This document shows positions 15,744-23,500 of a stretch of 23,500 bases of DNA, piece by piece. Below the pieces are notes generated by a model. The model saw nothing but the letters and a program-made list of their open reading frames with translations. It made no database searches and was not told the DNA's origin. Origin of the DNA: JBMNKL01 sp050261495 (GTDB lineage Bacteria > Bacillota > Clostridia > Acetivibrionales > DTU013); the NCBI GenBank assembly GCA_050261495.1, contig JBLNDI010000133.1:1-23500 (forward strand), read 5' to 3'. Position 1 is the first letter of the stretch. Each line of letters opens with the position of its first letter. Position numbers and translations under genes: made by a program.

Positions 15744-15810
15744 GGTACTAGTCTTTCGACAAATTGACCATAATACACATAAATATCATTTTAACGGACG
15801 GTAAATACAG

Positions 15811-17199
15811 GTGGTAAAAGAATTTGAAGCTTCCATCGGGACAAAACAGGGACTACAGGAGAACAAAATGGGTATATTGCCCATTAGCAAGCTTATCATC
15901 TCGATGTCCATACCCATGATGGTATCTATGCTCATACAGGCCCTTTACAATATCGTGGACGGCATATATGTATCGCTGCTCGGCGAAAATGCGCTTACTG
16001 CCGTTTCCCTGGCTTTTCCGGTGCAAAACTTGATGATTGCCGTCGCTACCGGTACAGGAGTCGGCATTAACTCCCTTTTATCCAGGAGTCTTGGCGAAAA
16101 AAACAAGGACAGGGTTGACAAGACGGCAATAAACGGCATATTTTTGGCATTCGTCAGCGCAATTCTATTCTTCTTGTTTGGTATTTTCTTTGTGCGCAAA
16201 TTCTTTGAATCACAGACCAATATTAAGGAAATCATTGATTACGGCAGCGATTATCTTTCAATAGTCTCAATTTTTTCATTTATGGCATTGGGACAAATAA
16301 CATTCGGAAGGCTGCTGCAATCGACAGGAAAGACATTGTACTCGATGATTTCTCAGGCATTTGGCGCGATTGTCAATATTATTCTTGACCCAATCATGAT
16401 ATTCGGCTATTTCGGTTTCCCGCGGCTGGAAGTTGCCGGCGCCGCGATTGCAACGGTCATTGGGCAGTTTATGGGCATGGCGCTCGCAATAATTTTCAAT
16501 ATAACATTGAACAAGGAAATAACATTCAGATTAAAGGGTTTCCGTCCAAACGGCGAAATCATAAGAAGGATTTATACTGTCGGCATCCCGACCATTATTA
16601 TGATATCCATCGGATCGCTTATGATTTTTAGCGTGAACAGGATTTTACTGTCATTCACGCCGACAGCCACCGCTGTTTTTGGTGTATATTTCAAGCTCCA
16701 GGGGTTTATCTTCATGCCGATATTCGGTTTGAACAACGGGTTGGTTCCGATTGTTTCATACAACTACGGTGCGCGGAAAAAACAAAGGATCATCAAGGCA
16801 ATAAAGTTAAGCATAACGTATGCCGTCTCCATCATGCTTGCAGGGTTGGCAATATTTCAGCTATTTCCCGGGAAATTGCTGTTGCTTTTTAATGCATCGC
16901 CGGATATGATGGAAATCGGCGTGCCGGCGCTTAGAATTATCAGCCTGAGCTTTATATTTGCCGGTTTTTGCATAGTTTCGACATCAATATTCCAAGGCCT
17001 GGGAAGCGGCATCCCTAGCATGACCGTCTCATTGGCAAGGCAATTGTTTGCGCTCTTGCCGCTGACTTACCTTTTGTCAAGCATCGGCGGGCTCAGCATG
17101 GTATGGTGGGCTTTCCCTCTTGCCGAAACCGTTGCCGTTATTTTAACAGGCATCTTCCTGAAATATTTCTATGATAACAGGATCAGGATAATTGAATAA
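15811..17199 (+). CDS. MATE-family multidrug/cation antiporter
   Basis: Polytopic membrane protein of 462 aa with about 12 membrane segments in two homologous halves. The opening ENKMGILPISKLIISMSIPMM and then ALYNIVDGIYV is typical of clostridial MATE exporters, as is NNGLVPIVSYNYGARK in the second half. Such proteins export drugs or metabolites using a Na+ or H+ gradient; the substrate is not predictable. The GTG at 15811 keeps the ENK residues common before MG in relatives, but its ribosome site is weak. An ATG at 15868 with AGGAG 6 nt upstream is the alternative start (443 aa). The gene is separate from the redox operon and converges on the AAA ATPase gene. Confidence 0.93.
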   Translation: MVKEFEASIGTKQGLQENKMGILPISKLIISMSIPMMVSMLIQALYNIVDGIYVSLLGENALTAVSLAFPVQNLMIAVATGTGVGINSLLSRSLGEKNKDRVDKTAINGIFLAFVSAILFFLFGIFFVRKFFESQTNIKEIIDYGSDYLSIVSIFSFMALGQITFGRLLQSTGKTLYSMISQAFGAIVNIILDPIMIFGYFGFPRLEVAGAAIATVIGQFMGMALAIIFNITLNKEITFRLKGFRPNGEIIRRIYTVGIPTIIMISIGSLMIFSVNRILLSFTPTATAVFGVYFKLQGFIFMPIFGLNNGLVPIVSYNYGARKKQRIIKAIKLSITYAVSIMLAGLAIFQLFPGKLLLLFNASPDMMEIGVPALRIISLSFIFAGFCIVSTSIFQGLGSGIPSMTVSLARQLFALLPLTYLLSSIGGLSMVWWAFPLAETVAVILTGIFLKYFYDNRIRIIE

Positions 17200-17277
17200 C
17201 CCCGGGCGCCCTTGCCTAAAGTTGCATGTCGATTAAGGCTGCCGCCTGTGGCTGTCTGCCGCTTACGGTTGCTGTTT

Positions 17278-17330
17278 AAGCTTGCTTCCGCTCAGGCCTG
17301 CCTGCCGCTTAAGCTTGCCTGCCGCTCAGG
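17278..17330. repeat. Imperfect repeats across the 3' end of the AAA gene
   Basis: AAGCTTGC..CCGCTCAGG occurs at 17278-17296 and 17311-17330, with further CTGCCGCTTA-like copies from about 17238 on. The second copy overlaps the stop codon of the leftward AAA ATPase gene (TAA at 17309-17311). No clear terminator is seen between the two converging genes. Confidence 0.5.
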
Positions 17331-18730
17331 ACAGTCCCCTCCAGCCAGTCGACAAACTGTTTTGCCGTTCTTGGCGATCTTCCGTTGAACCTGAGCTCCC
17401 ATTTGAGCGCTTCCCTGTGCATGAAATCCCTGTCTACCTCCAGCCCCCTGTTTCTTGCAATCCCTTCCACTATCTCCAGGTACCTCTTTTTATCGGGAGA
17501 TGAGAATACCAGCGTCATGCCGAAGCGGTCTGAAAGAGATAGTTTTTCCTGGATGGTGTCCGCAGCCCTGACCTCATCGTCGGCATTGCCCGACATCAAT
17601 CCGGCCCTTTCGCTGAACCTTTCCCTGATTAAATGCTTGCGGTTGGATGTGGCGTAAATCAGGACATTTGACGGCCTGTTCTCCAACCCGCCTTCCAGCG
17701 CGGCTTTCAGCGCCGTATAATTCTCCTCGTTTTCCTCAATGGACAAATCGTCGACAAAAAGAATAAATTTCAGGTTCCTGCCGGCCAGGCGGCTGACAAT
17801 GGCCTGGTAATCGGGCAGCAGCTTCTTCGGCACCTCGATCATGCGCAGTCCCCTGCCGTAGTACTCGTTCACCAGGGCTTTTACGGTGGAAGATTTTCCT
17901 GTTCCCCTGTCGCCATAAAGGAGAATGTTATTTGCCGGGTACCCGTCGAGGAAACGCAGCGTGTTTTCAATGATGTCCTCCCTCTCCGTCTCGTATGATA
18001 TCAAGTCGGAGAATCTTACCGGGTCCGGGAATTCGACCGGTTGAAAATAACCGTCCCGGCCTTTCTTTTTCCATACGAACGCCCTGTATTTCGAGAAAAT
18101 GCCGCTTCCCCATCTTTTATGAAATTCCGCAAGCTCATCTGTGTATTTATGCCAGGAAGCGCTGTTTAAAAAACGGTTATAAATACGGGTATCGGTTAAC
18201 ATGCATGCATTCGCCGGCCTGGCGGCATCTGGGTCTCCGTATTCCGGCCATTCCGGCAGGCCGGATACTGTCTTTTCCTGCCAACCCGAGGCGCAACACC
18301 GGTCGGCAATCCACTTCTTTATTGTGCCGGGCATAAGAGACGCAATAATGCAAAGGTGTTCAAGGTCGCGTTTCACAGCCTCGCCAATGCAGCCATCCAG
18401 GCAGTCCATACCCCTTTTTTCAGCCTCAATGGAAAAAGTGTTTTCCGTATATAATACCTTTTCAATCATATACGCTTTCAAACCGGTCCCCCGCGTGAGC
18501 AGCCCGCTGCAGAGAGAGCCGTACATATCAACCGCCCCGATAATATCCGGTTTATCGGAATCAAGATGTGCCAACAAAGCATCAAGCCCGGCTAATAGCT
18601 CGTCCTGCAAAACAGGCCTGAATACCGTAAGGGCCGATAATGCAAGACGCGCCTGTCTCAAGCCGGATTGCCCGCTTTCAATGCCGGCCGGCCTGGTTAT
18701 TTCTCTATTATTCTCGTCTGTGTATCTCAT
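17309..18730 (-). CDS. DUF815-type AAA ATPase
   Basis: A 473-aa protein with a helical N-terminal half of unknown role and a C-terminal P-loop ATPase domain of the DUF815 kind. Walker A is GDRGTGKSS at 273-281 and Walker B is FILFVDDLS near 322-330. ATSNRKHLI follows as a sensor-1 segment, and RSPRTAKQFVDWL lies near the end. The start is set at the ATG at 18728-18730 because AGGAGG lies 5 nt upstream. An in-frame ATG at 18776-18778 would add 16 residues with no ribosome site. It is 91 bp downstream of the endonuclease IV gene. The biological role of this family is not established. Confidence 0.88.
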   Translation of the reverse strand: MRYTDENNREITRPAGIESGQSGLRQARLALSALTVFRPVLQDELLAGLDALLAHLDSDKPDIIGAVDMYGSLCSGLLTRGTGLKAYMIEKVLYTENTFSIEAEKRGMDCLDGCIGEAVKRDLEHLCIIASLMPGTIKKWIADRCCASGWQEKTVSGLPEWPEYGDPDAARPANACMLTDTRIYNRFLNSASWHKYTDELAEFHKRWGSGIFSKYRAFVWKKKGRDGYFQPVEFPDPVRFSDLISYETEREDIIENTLRFLDGYPANNILLYGDRGTGKSSTVKALVNEYYGRGLRMIEVPKKLLPDYQAIVSRLAGRNLKFILFVDDLSIEENEENYTALKAALEGGLENRPSNVLIYATSNRKHLIRERFSERAGLMSGNADDEVRAADTIQEKLSLSDRFGMTLVFSSPDKKRYLEIVEGIARNRGLEVDRDFMHREALKWELRFNGRSPRTAKQFVDWLEGTVLSGRQA

Positions 18731-18821
18731 AACAACCTCCTGATTGCCTGTATAGTTTGCGGGTACTTTCCATAGCATACCGTCAATGCCTGTAGCGTTT
18801 TATCCGCTTCATGCCCGGCTG

Positions 18822-19673
18822 TTATTCTCCATAGGCGCAGCGAAGCATCCTTATTTCTTCCGCGTACCCTTCCACCTCGTTGGGAGTCTCGAGGAAAAAC
18901 GGCAAACAGCGGAGTTTAGGGTGGTTAATGATTTTTATGAATGTATCCGTTCCGAGCGTACCTTCCCCTATCCTTTCGTGCCGGTCCTTGCGGCTTCCGG
19001 GTATGTTTTTGCTGTCATTCAGGTGGATTGCGCGGAGCCTGTCCAGCCCGATTACCCTGTCAAACTCATCCAAAACGCCGTCCAGGTCATTTACTATATC
19101 ATATCCTGCGTCATACACATGGCATGTATCAAGACATACTCCCAGCTTTTCATTCAGTTCCACCCCGTCAATAATCTGCCTTATTTCTTCGAACCTGCTC
19201 CCTATTTCGCTTCCTTTGCCGGCCATCGTTTCAATCAGCACCAGCGTTGTCTGGTCAGGCTTAAGTATCCTGTTCAGAAGCTCCGCGGTCAGTTCAATAC
19301 CGGCTTCAATCCCCTGTCCCACGTGATTTCCCGGATGGAAGTTGTAATAATTGCCGGGTGTATACTCCATCCGCGCCAAGTCATCCGCCATTACCTCGAG
19401 GGCGAATCTTTTTACTCGTTTGTCTGCGGCGCATGGATTCAGCGTGTACGGCGCATGGGCCATTATTGGGCAAAAATTGTTTTCGGCGGCAAGCTCAAGA
19501 AACGAAGTGACATCATCCATATCAATCTCCTTCGCCCGGCCGCCCCTCGGGTCTCGGGTGAAAAACTGAAATGTGTCCGCCCCGATGCTGAGCGCCGTTT
19601 TCCCCATATGCAGGTATCCGCTGGATGCGGATAGGTGACATCCTATATGCAGCCTGTTGGCTTTATGTACCAT
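18822..19673 (-). CDS. nfo: Deoxyribonuclease IV (AP endonuclease)
   Basis: A 283-aa TIM-barrel enzyme that cuts DNA 5' of abasic sites in base excision repair. All nine metal ligands expected from E. coli Nfo can be placed: His73, His113, Glu148, Asp182, His185, His217, Asp230, His232 and Glu262. These lie in segments such as MAHAPY, NFHPGNH, LIETMAGKG, LDTCH, IHLNDS and FLETP. GGAGGAG lies 6 nt before the ATG. It starts 37 bp after the alkyltransferase gene ends, so the two form a small DNA-repair unit. Confidence 0.96.
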   Translation of the reverse strand: MVHKANRLHIGCHLSASSGYLHMGKTALSIGADTFQFFTRDPRGGRAKEIDMDDVTSFLELAAENNFCPIMAHAPYTLNPCAADKRVKRFALEVMADDLARMEYTPGNYYNFHPGNHVGQGIEAGIELTAELLNRILKPDQTTLVLIETMAGKGSEIGSRFEEIRQIIDGVELNEKLGVCLDTCHVYDAGYDIVNDLDGVLDEFDRVIGLDRLRAIHLNDSKNIPGSRKDRHERIGEGTLGTDTFIKIINHPKLRCLPFFLETPNEVEGYAEEIRMLRCAYGE

Positions 19674-19710
19674 TGCCGTCTCCTCCGTTTCCGTTCAGCT
19701 TTATTTCGGT

Positions 19711-20193
19711 TCATTGATTGCTATATCGTTTTTCAATCTCCAGCAGTTTTTCCTTGATACCTACGCCGCTCGCGAAACCGGTCATGCTGCCGTCCGCCCC
19801 GACGACACGGTGACATGGCACGATGATTGCAACCGGGTTCCTGTTGCAGGCCATACCGACGGCACGATATGCCTTTGCCCGGCCGATGCTTTCCGATATT
19901 TCCTTGTAACTCCTGGTCTCCCCGTAAGGAATGACTGACAATGCCTGCCATACGGCTAATTGAAACGGCGTTCCCTTCATATCCAGCGGGATGTCGAATA
20001 TTTTCCGTTTGCCTGCGAAATACTCGCTGAGCTGGAATGCCGCTTCCCTAATCAGTGGTGTTTCTTTTACATGACATGAAACGCCTGGATTCAACCTTCG
20101 GGCGCCGGTAAAAAACAAGCCTGTTATCGCTTTCCCGTTATCAATTATTCCTATGTCCCCTACACATGTTTTGTAATAGAAAATACTGTTCAT
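19711..20193 (-). CDS. ogt: Methylated-DNA--[protein]-cysteine S-methyltransferase
   Basis: A 160-aa single-use repair protein that removes alkyl groups from O6-alkylguanine onto its own cysteine. The active-site motif is IVPCHRV with Cys127, preceded by GTPFQLAVWQAL and the recognition region YRAVGMACNRNP. The length fits Ogt/AdaB-type proteins without an Ada regulatory domain. The ribosome site is weak, which suits a protein needed in few copies. It probably heads a transcription unit with nfo. Confidence 0.96.
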   Translation of the reverse strand: MNSIFYYKTCVGDIGIIDNGKAITGLFFTGARRLNPGVSCHVKETPLIREAAFQLSEYFAGKRKIFDIPLDMKGTPFQLAVWQALSVIPYGETRSYKEISESIGRAKAYRAVGMACNRNPVAIIVPCHRVVGADGSMTGFASGVGIKEKLLEIEKRYSNQ

Positions 20194-20247
20194 GTTTCAG
20201 CCCGGTATCTTCAATCCAATAAAGATTTGTCGAATAAATATGATTCA

Positions 20248-20253
20248 ATTATA
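20248..20253 (-). promoter_or_regulatory. Possible -10 element for the ogt-nfo unit
   Basis: A perfect TATAAT reads leftward at 20248-20253, 54 bp before the ogt start. No good -35 lies at the right distance, so the call is tentative. Confidence 0.35.
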
Positions 20254-20288
20254 ACACAAAAGGAACGGGCAACGCTTATTGCGGCAGG

Positions 20289-21053
20289 TTATTTTTCAAA
20301 ATAAGCTGCAATTTTTTCTCTTTTTTCATAAAACTTTTTCAGGTACTCTTTATTTAACCCGTATTTGTCATAACCTCCGGCGCCGCGCTGGTAAATGGAC
20401 AAGGCCGCATCCAGCTTCGCCTTCCCTTCCAGCCCCGCAACGCGTTTATCGGCCAGTATCCAACTGAATAAAGTAGTTCCCCATTTTATATTGACAGCGC
20501 CGTCCAGCGGTTTATTTGGTGTTTTCAACGCTTTTGAAAGAGTTGCCGCATGAATCGTACTGATCTGAAAATATCCTTTATACCTGTTGTTCGAGCACTT
20601 CTCATTAAAATTGCTCTCCAGCGATATGAGCGCAAGCATATCTATATAATCCAGGCCCTTTTCCCTGCAGCATTCCCATAACAATTGCTGGTGTTCCTTC
20701 TTCATGGGGATATCGGGACTGTACCATGCGCTTTCATCGTCTTCCGCATCCGCCGCGCCGGCCGCTTCAGGCACTGCTGGCGTTCCGGCGGCATCTCCTT
20801 TCCCCGTAACGTCTCCGCCTTCTGCCGCAGATTCTTTTTCAGACGCCGCTGCCGCATTCAGCGCTGGCGCACTGCCGCTGCCCCCCGGATATTTAAAACC
20901 GTTACCGACCTCGTCCGAATTATCCAAATGAATCGCAGCGGCCAAAATTGAAGGCGTCATGTTTATTGACGCACCGGCCGGAACGGCAAATATACAATTA
21001 GTAATAATACTTATTGCGGCTGTTACATATATAATCTTCATCCGGAGCCTCAT
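20289..21053 (-). CDS. Secreted lytic transglycosylase-like protein
   Basis: A 254-aa exported protein. A basic start and hydrophobic core (about residues 6-25) end near AGA-SI, a likely signal-peptidase site. A low-complexity linker rich in Ala, Gly, Glu and Ser spans about 55-108. The C-terminal domain has the SLT pattern, with catalytic-type Glu146 in ALISLESNF, then YKGYFQIS in place of the common G(L/M)MQI, and a helix pair ending in IYQRGAGGYDKYG. It should cleave or bind peptidoglycan. The weak match at the second motif leaves its catalytic activity less certain. GAGGTG precedes the ATG. Confidence 0.8.
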   Translation of the reverse strand: MRLRMKIIYVTAAISIITNCIFAVPAGASINMTPSILAAAIHLDNSDEVGNGFKYPGGSGSAPALNAAAASEKESAAEGGDVTGKGDAAGTPAVPEAAGAADAEDDESAWYSPDIPMKKEHQQLLWECCREKGLDYIDMLALISLESNFNEKCSNNRYKGYFQISTIHAATLSKALKTPNKPLDGAVNIKWGTTLFSWILADKRVAGLEGKAKLDAALSIYQRGAGGYDKYGLNKEYLKKFYEKREKIAAYFEK

Positions 21054-21083
21054 AACCCACCTCTAAGAAAAAAGCTATATTTT

Positions 21084-21112
21084 ATTTTACCACTTGCTGC
21101 CATTGCAAGCAA
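21084..21112 (-). promoter_or_regulatory. Candidate promoter of the lytic transglycosylase gene
   Basis: Read leftward, TTGCTT (21107-21112) and TAAAAT (21084-21089) are separated by 17 bp. They lie 31 bp before the start codon. Confidence 0.5.
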
Positions 21113-21218
21113 CGCCATATATTTCCAACTAGCTTCTTAAGCGATTCTTCCGTTATTGCGCTCATAAATCTATCGTATATACCGGCAATTGGCATTGGCG
21201 CCGTATCCGGCAACGGCA

Positions 21219-21247
21219 TTGACAATGGCGTTTCAACTGGCTATAAT
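21219..21247 (+). promoter_or_regulatory. Consensus promoter of tRNA-Ser(GGA)
   Basis: A perfect TTGACA (21219-21224), a 17-bp spacer and a perfect TATAAT (21242-21247). The tRNA starts 42 bp after the -10, leaving a leader of about 35 nt for 5' processing. Confidence 0.9.
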
Positions 21248-21288
21248 GTAATAGTCGCATGGAGAATGGAACAAGCGTATTTTTGAAT

Positions 21289-21381
21289 GGAGGAGTCGCC
21301 TAGTCCGGCCGAGGGCGTGCGACTGGAAATCGCATAGACGTTAAAAGCGTCTCGAGGGTTCAAATCCCTCCTCCTCCGCCA
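21289..21381 (+). tRNA. tRNA-Ser (anticodon GGA)
   Basis: A 93-nt class II tRNA. GGAGGAG (21289-21295) pairs with CTCCTCC (21371-21377), followed by G and an encoded CCA (21379-21381). The anticodon loop CTGGAAA gives GGA, which reads UCC and UCU. The long variable arm (AGACG...CGTCT) is typical of serine tRNAs. It differs clearly from the CGA isoacceptor at 137-225. Confidence 0.97.
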
Positions 21382-21394
21382 TAAATTATCAAAA

Positions 21395-21417
21395 AAACCC
21401 GCTGATTAAGCGGGTTT
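21395..21417. terminator. Bidirectional terminator between tRNA-Ser and the CE7 esterase
   Basis: A 9-bp stem AAACCCGCT/AGCGGGTTT with a GATTA loop. Rightward it is followed by CTTTGTGTTT. Leftward it is followed by a run of seven T, so it ends both the tRNA transcript and the esterase transcript, more strongly leftward. Confidence 0.85.
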
Positions 21418-21447
21418 CTTTGTGTTTCAACGGTTTTTCATTCATTC

Positions 21448-22410
21448 TTATGGCTGCAAATGCTTCATCAGCATTCTCAGCTGTTTTTCAACGAAACCGG
21501 GTATGTATTCATGCCCAAAGTAGCGGTACACAGCAATTTCCTTGGGACATTCCATATGATTGTATGCAGCGAATATCGTTGACGGCGGCGTGATCTCATC
21601 CACCAGGCCGCACGACAGTAAAACCGGGCATTTGATATTCGGCGCGTGATTCATGATGTCAAAGTACGTAAGTGTAATTTTCGCCTGTTTTTCAATTTCG
21701 GGATCGGAATACCTGCGGAAAAAGTCGTTCAGCTCGCCGTAAGGCATTTTAAGGGCAACGTCAATAGCCCTGTTGAAATGGCAAAGGTACGGATATTGCG
21801 CAACAGCCACCGCCGGTATATTCGAAAGAGCTGCAGCCGCCAACGTCAAGGCGCCTCCCTGGCTGCCTCCCATGACGCCGATCCTGCTGCCGTCTACATT
21901 GTCCATGCTCGCAAGCACTTCGACAGCGCGGACGCTATCCATGTATACGGCCCGGTAATAGTATTCCTCCTTCGAAAGAATGCCCTTGGACATCCAGCCT
22001 GCATTATTGCCGTGGGATGCCACCACATTATCGATACTTTTGCCCTGCTGCCCGCGGACAAGCATTTGCAATACCGCATACCCGTGCAGAGCCATATTGA
22101 CGGCATCGTGAATACACCCATCCAAGGCCCAGTTATAGCCATGATACAACACCAACCCGGGGTGTTTTCCCGGGGTATCGGGTATTGCTAACCACCCGTC
22201 AATATCTGCATTCTTAAACCCGGAAAAAATAACTTCAAAGACCTTGATTCCCTTTGCCGGATAATCATACGGCTGAAGCTTGTATTTTACCGGAACTTCT
22301 TTCAACTCTTCAAGCGTCGTTCTCCAGAATTCTTCGAAATCAGGCTGTCTTGTAAGATCGGGCTTATATACTCTAAGTTTATCAAGGCTTAAATCATACG
22401 GCTGAACCAT
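21448..22410 (-). CDS. CE7-family acetyl esterase (acetyl xylan esterase / cephalosporin C deacetylase)
   Basis: An alpha/beta-hydrolase of 320 aa. CE7 hallmarks are all present: RGQQG (119-123), the nucleophile elbow GGSQGG with Ser183, Asp271 in GLVDEITPP, and His300 in FGHE. These enzymes remove acetyl groups from xylo-oligosaccharides and other small acetylated molecules. No signal peptide is seen, so it acts in the cytoplasm on imported fragments. The start is set at the ATG at 22408-22410, because the family normally begins just before the YDLSLDKLRVYKP segment and GGGGGTG lies upstream. An in-frame ATG at 22453-22455 would add 15 residues. It stands alone, ended by a shared terminator. 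Confidence 0.93.
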   Translation of the reverse strand: MVQPYDLSLDKLRVYKPDLTRQPDFEEFWRTTLEELKEVPVKYKLQPYDYPAKGIKVFEVIFSGFKNADIDGWLAIPDTPGKHPGLVLYHGYNWALDGCIHDAVNMALHGYAVLQMLVRGQQGKSIDNVVASHGNNAGWMSKGILSKEEYYYRAVYMDSVRAVEVLASMDNVDGSRIGVMGGSQGGALTLAAAALSNIPAVAVAQYPYLCHFNRAIDVALKMPYGELNDFFRRYSDPEIEKQAKITLTYFDIMNHAPNIKCPVLLSCGLVDEITPPSTIFAAYNHMECPKEIAVYRYFGHEYIPGFVEKQLRMLMKHLQP

Positions 22411-22655
22411 TAATGCGCACCCCCAATAGAGTACTTTATTTATCCAATTTAACATTTTCCATGCAATTAATCAATATGTATTTACAATATATTCCAAACA
22501 GAAATTCTCGCATAAATATTGAAGATAGGATAAAAGGCCTAATTTTATTTAGTAAATCCAATCTATTTTTATTGCATACTGTTAATGGTAAAATTTAATC
22601 AGGGCATCTGCAAAACCGGGCAAGATATTAATCAAACGTGGGAAGGTACGTGACA

Positions 22656-23177
22656 ATGTCGGCAAATAATTATTCTATCGGGAATATGCAAACAAGAGAT
22701 GAGTATACCGGGCGGATAACCACCCCGGAACCGTTGTATGAGAACGTATGGGGTAATGATTATACCATCCTGGACAAACTGGATGAAAGACAACTTGCCG
22801 ATAGAAGGCTCTATGTAAGGGTCAGGCACATACAACGGATAGAATGCTATACAATATCCGACAGCATGGAAGAGGAGCCTGTCCTGCTGGCTCATCCTAT
22901 CGTGTTTACCATTAGCGACTTGTCAATGGGCGGCATCGGCATAATATGCGACAGTGAAATAAGCGTCGGCAAAATTCTCACTTTTCAAATTATTCTTGAT
23001 GGTATACCCTATAAAATCAAGTGCGAAGTCGTTTATTGCATCAGGAACGACAATAAATTCAGGGCAGGCCTGAAGATTGTGCAAAAAGATAAAAAATTCA
23101 TCATGCACTTAAAAATATACGTTGCCAGAATTTCGCTGAACAGCAGGTATGGCAGCCAGTCTATCCAGGCGATATAA
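22656..23177 (+). CDS. PilZ-domain protein (probable c-di-GMP receptor)
   Basis: A 173-aa cytoplasmic protein. The N-terminal 45 residues are unrecognised. A PilZ domain then begins with the RxxxR motif (Arg51-LYV-Arg55), and the second motif is Asp88-Leu-Ser90-Met-Gly-Gly93 (DxSxxG). These are the c-di-GMP contact residues, so binding is likely. ATG 22656 is chosen, with GGGAAGG 9 nt upstream; an in-frame GTG at 22638 would add six residues and overlap that site. It is divergent from the esterase gene across 245 bp of A/T-rich DNA, and its target process is unknown. Confidence 0.88.
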   Translation: MSANNYSIGNMQTRDEYTGRITTPEPLYENVWGNDYTILDKLDERQLADRRLYVRVRHIQRIECYTISDSMEEEPVLLAHPIVFTISDLSMGGIGIICDSEISVGKILTFQIILDGIPYKIKCEVVYCIRNDNKFRAGLKIVQKDKKFIMHLKIYVARISLNSRYGSQSIQAI

Positions 23178-23198
23178 ATAATTCCGGTATGGTCCTGA

Positions 23199-23238
23199 AG
23201 CAAATAACAGGCGCATATACAGCGCCTGCAGGTTTGCT
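23199..23238. terminator. Hairpin between converging genes
   Basis: An outer stem AGCAAA (23199-23204) / TTTGCT (23233-23238) and an inner stem CAGGCGC (23208-23214) / GCGCCTG (23222-23228). It lies between the PilZ stop and the stop of the leftward partial gene, with only a modest T-rich flank on the right (CTTATATTTC). Confidence 0.65.
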
Positions 23239-23239
23239 C

Positions 23240-23500
23240 TTATATTTCAGTTATCTTAACCTCTATCAAGTATTTTCGATCTTTCAGCATGGTACCGCCG
23301 ATTCCGCTAAAAAGAAATTGAGCGTCTTCTCCTGAAACTACCTTTTTTATCGATATTGAAAACGTTTCTTTTCCCTCGGGAAAACTGACTTCCTGGGCCG
23401 TACCGGATATATCGACCACGGTGTTGTATTTCGCTGTCCGTTTGCTTCTCCTTCTTGCCCTGCTTCGGGCTTTTTTGGCTTGCTCCGCCCCTTGCTGCTC
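23240..23500 (-). CDS. C-terminal end of an unrecognised protein (partial)
   Basis: An open frame enters from the right edge and ends at TAA (23240-23242), giving the last 86 residues of a longer protein. It begins with a strongly basic stretch rich in Lys, Arg, Ala and Ser (about residues 8-24). A beta-rich tail follows with segments such as TVVDISGTAQEVSFPEGK and KYLIEVKITEI. It converges on the PilZ gene with a hairpin between them. The family is not recognised from this fragment; its upstream part lies outside the window. Confidence 0.65.
   Translation of the reverse strand, partial: EQQGAEQAKKARSRARRRSKRTAKYNTVVDISGTAQEVSFPEGKETFSISIKKVVSGEDAQFLFSGIGGTMLKDRKYLIEVKITEI

Noticed and set aside
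18786..19634. Long rightward frame of 282 codons
   Set aside because: It lies opposite the endonuclease IV gene, whose nine metal ligands are all intact. The rightward frame has no family features and is a shadow of that coding strand.
1..23500. CRISPR array, insertion sequence or transposase
   Set aside because: No regularly spaced repeats and no transposase-like protein were seen on either strand.

Overview
The window looks like chromosomal DNA from an anaerobic Firmicute of the Clostridia type. The signs are A/T-rich intergenic regions with clear sigma-A-like promoters, AGGAGG-type ribosome sites, clostridial-type carbohydrate ABC transporter parts without their own ATPase, and a CE7 acetyl esterase that suggests plant-polysaccharide use. 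The genus cannot be fixed from the sequence alone.

Region 1 (137-13654) is a carbohydrate or polyol utilisation locus that starts just after a tRNA-Ser(CGA). One long leftward transcription unit holds a lipoprotein solute-binding protein, two MalF/MalG-type permeases, an FGGY sugar kinase, a URO-D-superfamily protein, a DeoR regulator with its own promoter, and two more URO-D-superfamily proteins. A divergent rightward unit holds a fourth URO-D-family gene, broken by one extra A in an A6 run, then a GatD-like polyol-phosphate dehydrogenase and a GatZ/KbaZ-family protein. The 313-bp divergent control region carries two perfect TGAAAC-N6-GTTTCA palindromes 32 bp apart, a good rightward promoter overlapped by a near-consensus cre-like site, and further repeats. 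The best-fitting pathway (inference) is uptake of a polyol or polyol derivative, phosphorylation by the kinase, oxidation by the GatD homologue to a ketose phosphate such as tagatose 6-phosphate, then GatZ-family epimerisation or aldolase-linked cleavage. The four URO-D-family proteins are not HemE-like and carry features of the methyltransferase (MtaA/MtbA/CmuA) side of the superfamily. Their role here is the main unexplained part.

Region 2 (13932-15638) is a compact thiol-redox operon: an ArsR-type repressor with a promoter/operator that predicts autoregulation, CcdA, and a membrane-anchored TlpA/ResA thioredoxin-like protein. A MATE-family exporter follows (15811-17199) with its own candidate promoter.

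Region 3 (17309-21053, leftward) holds a DUF815-type AAA ATPase, endonuclease IV, an O6-alkylguanine-DNA alkyltransferase, and a secreted lytic-transglycosylase-like protein. Region 4 (21219-23500) has a tRNA-Ser(GGA) with a perfect consensus promoter and terminator, a CE7 acetyl esterase, a PilZ-domain protein, and the C-terminal end of an unrecognised gene running off the right edge.
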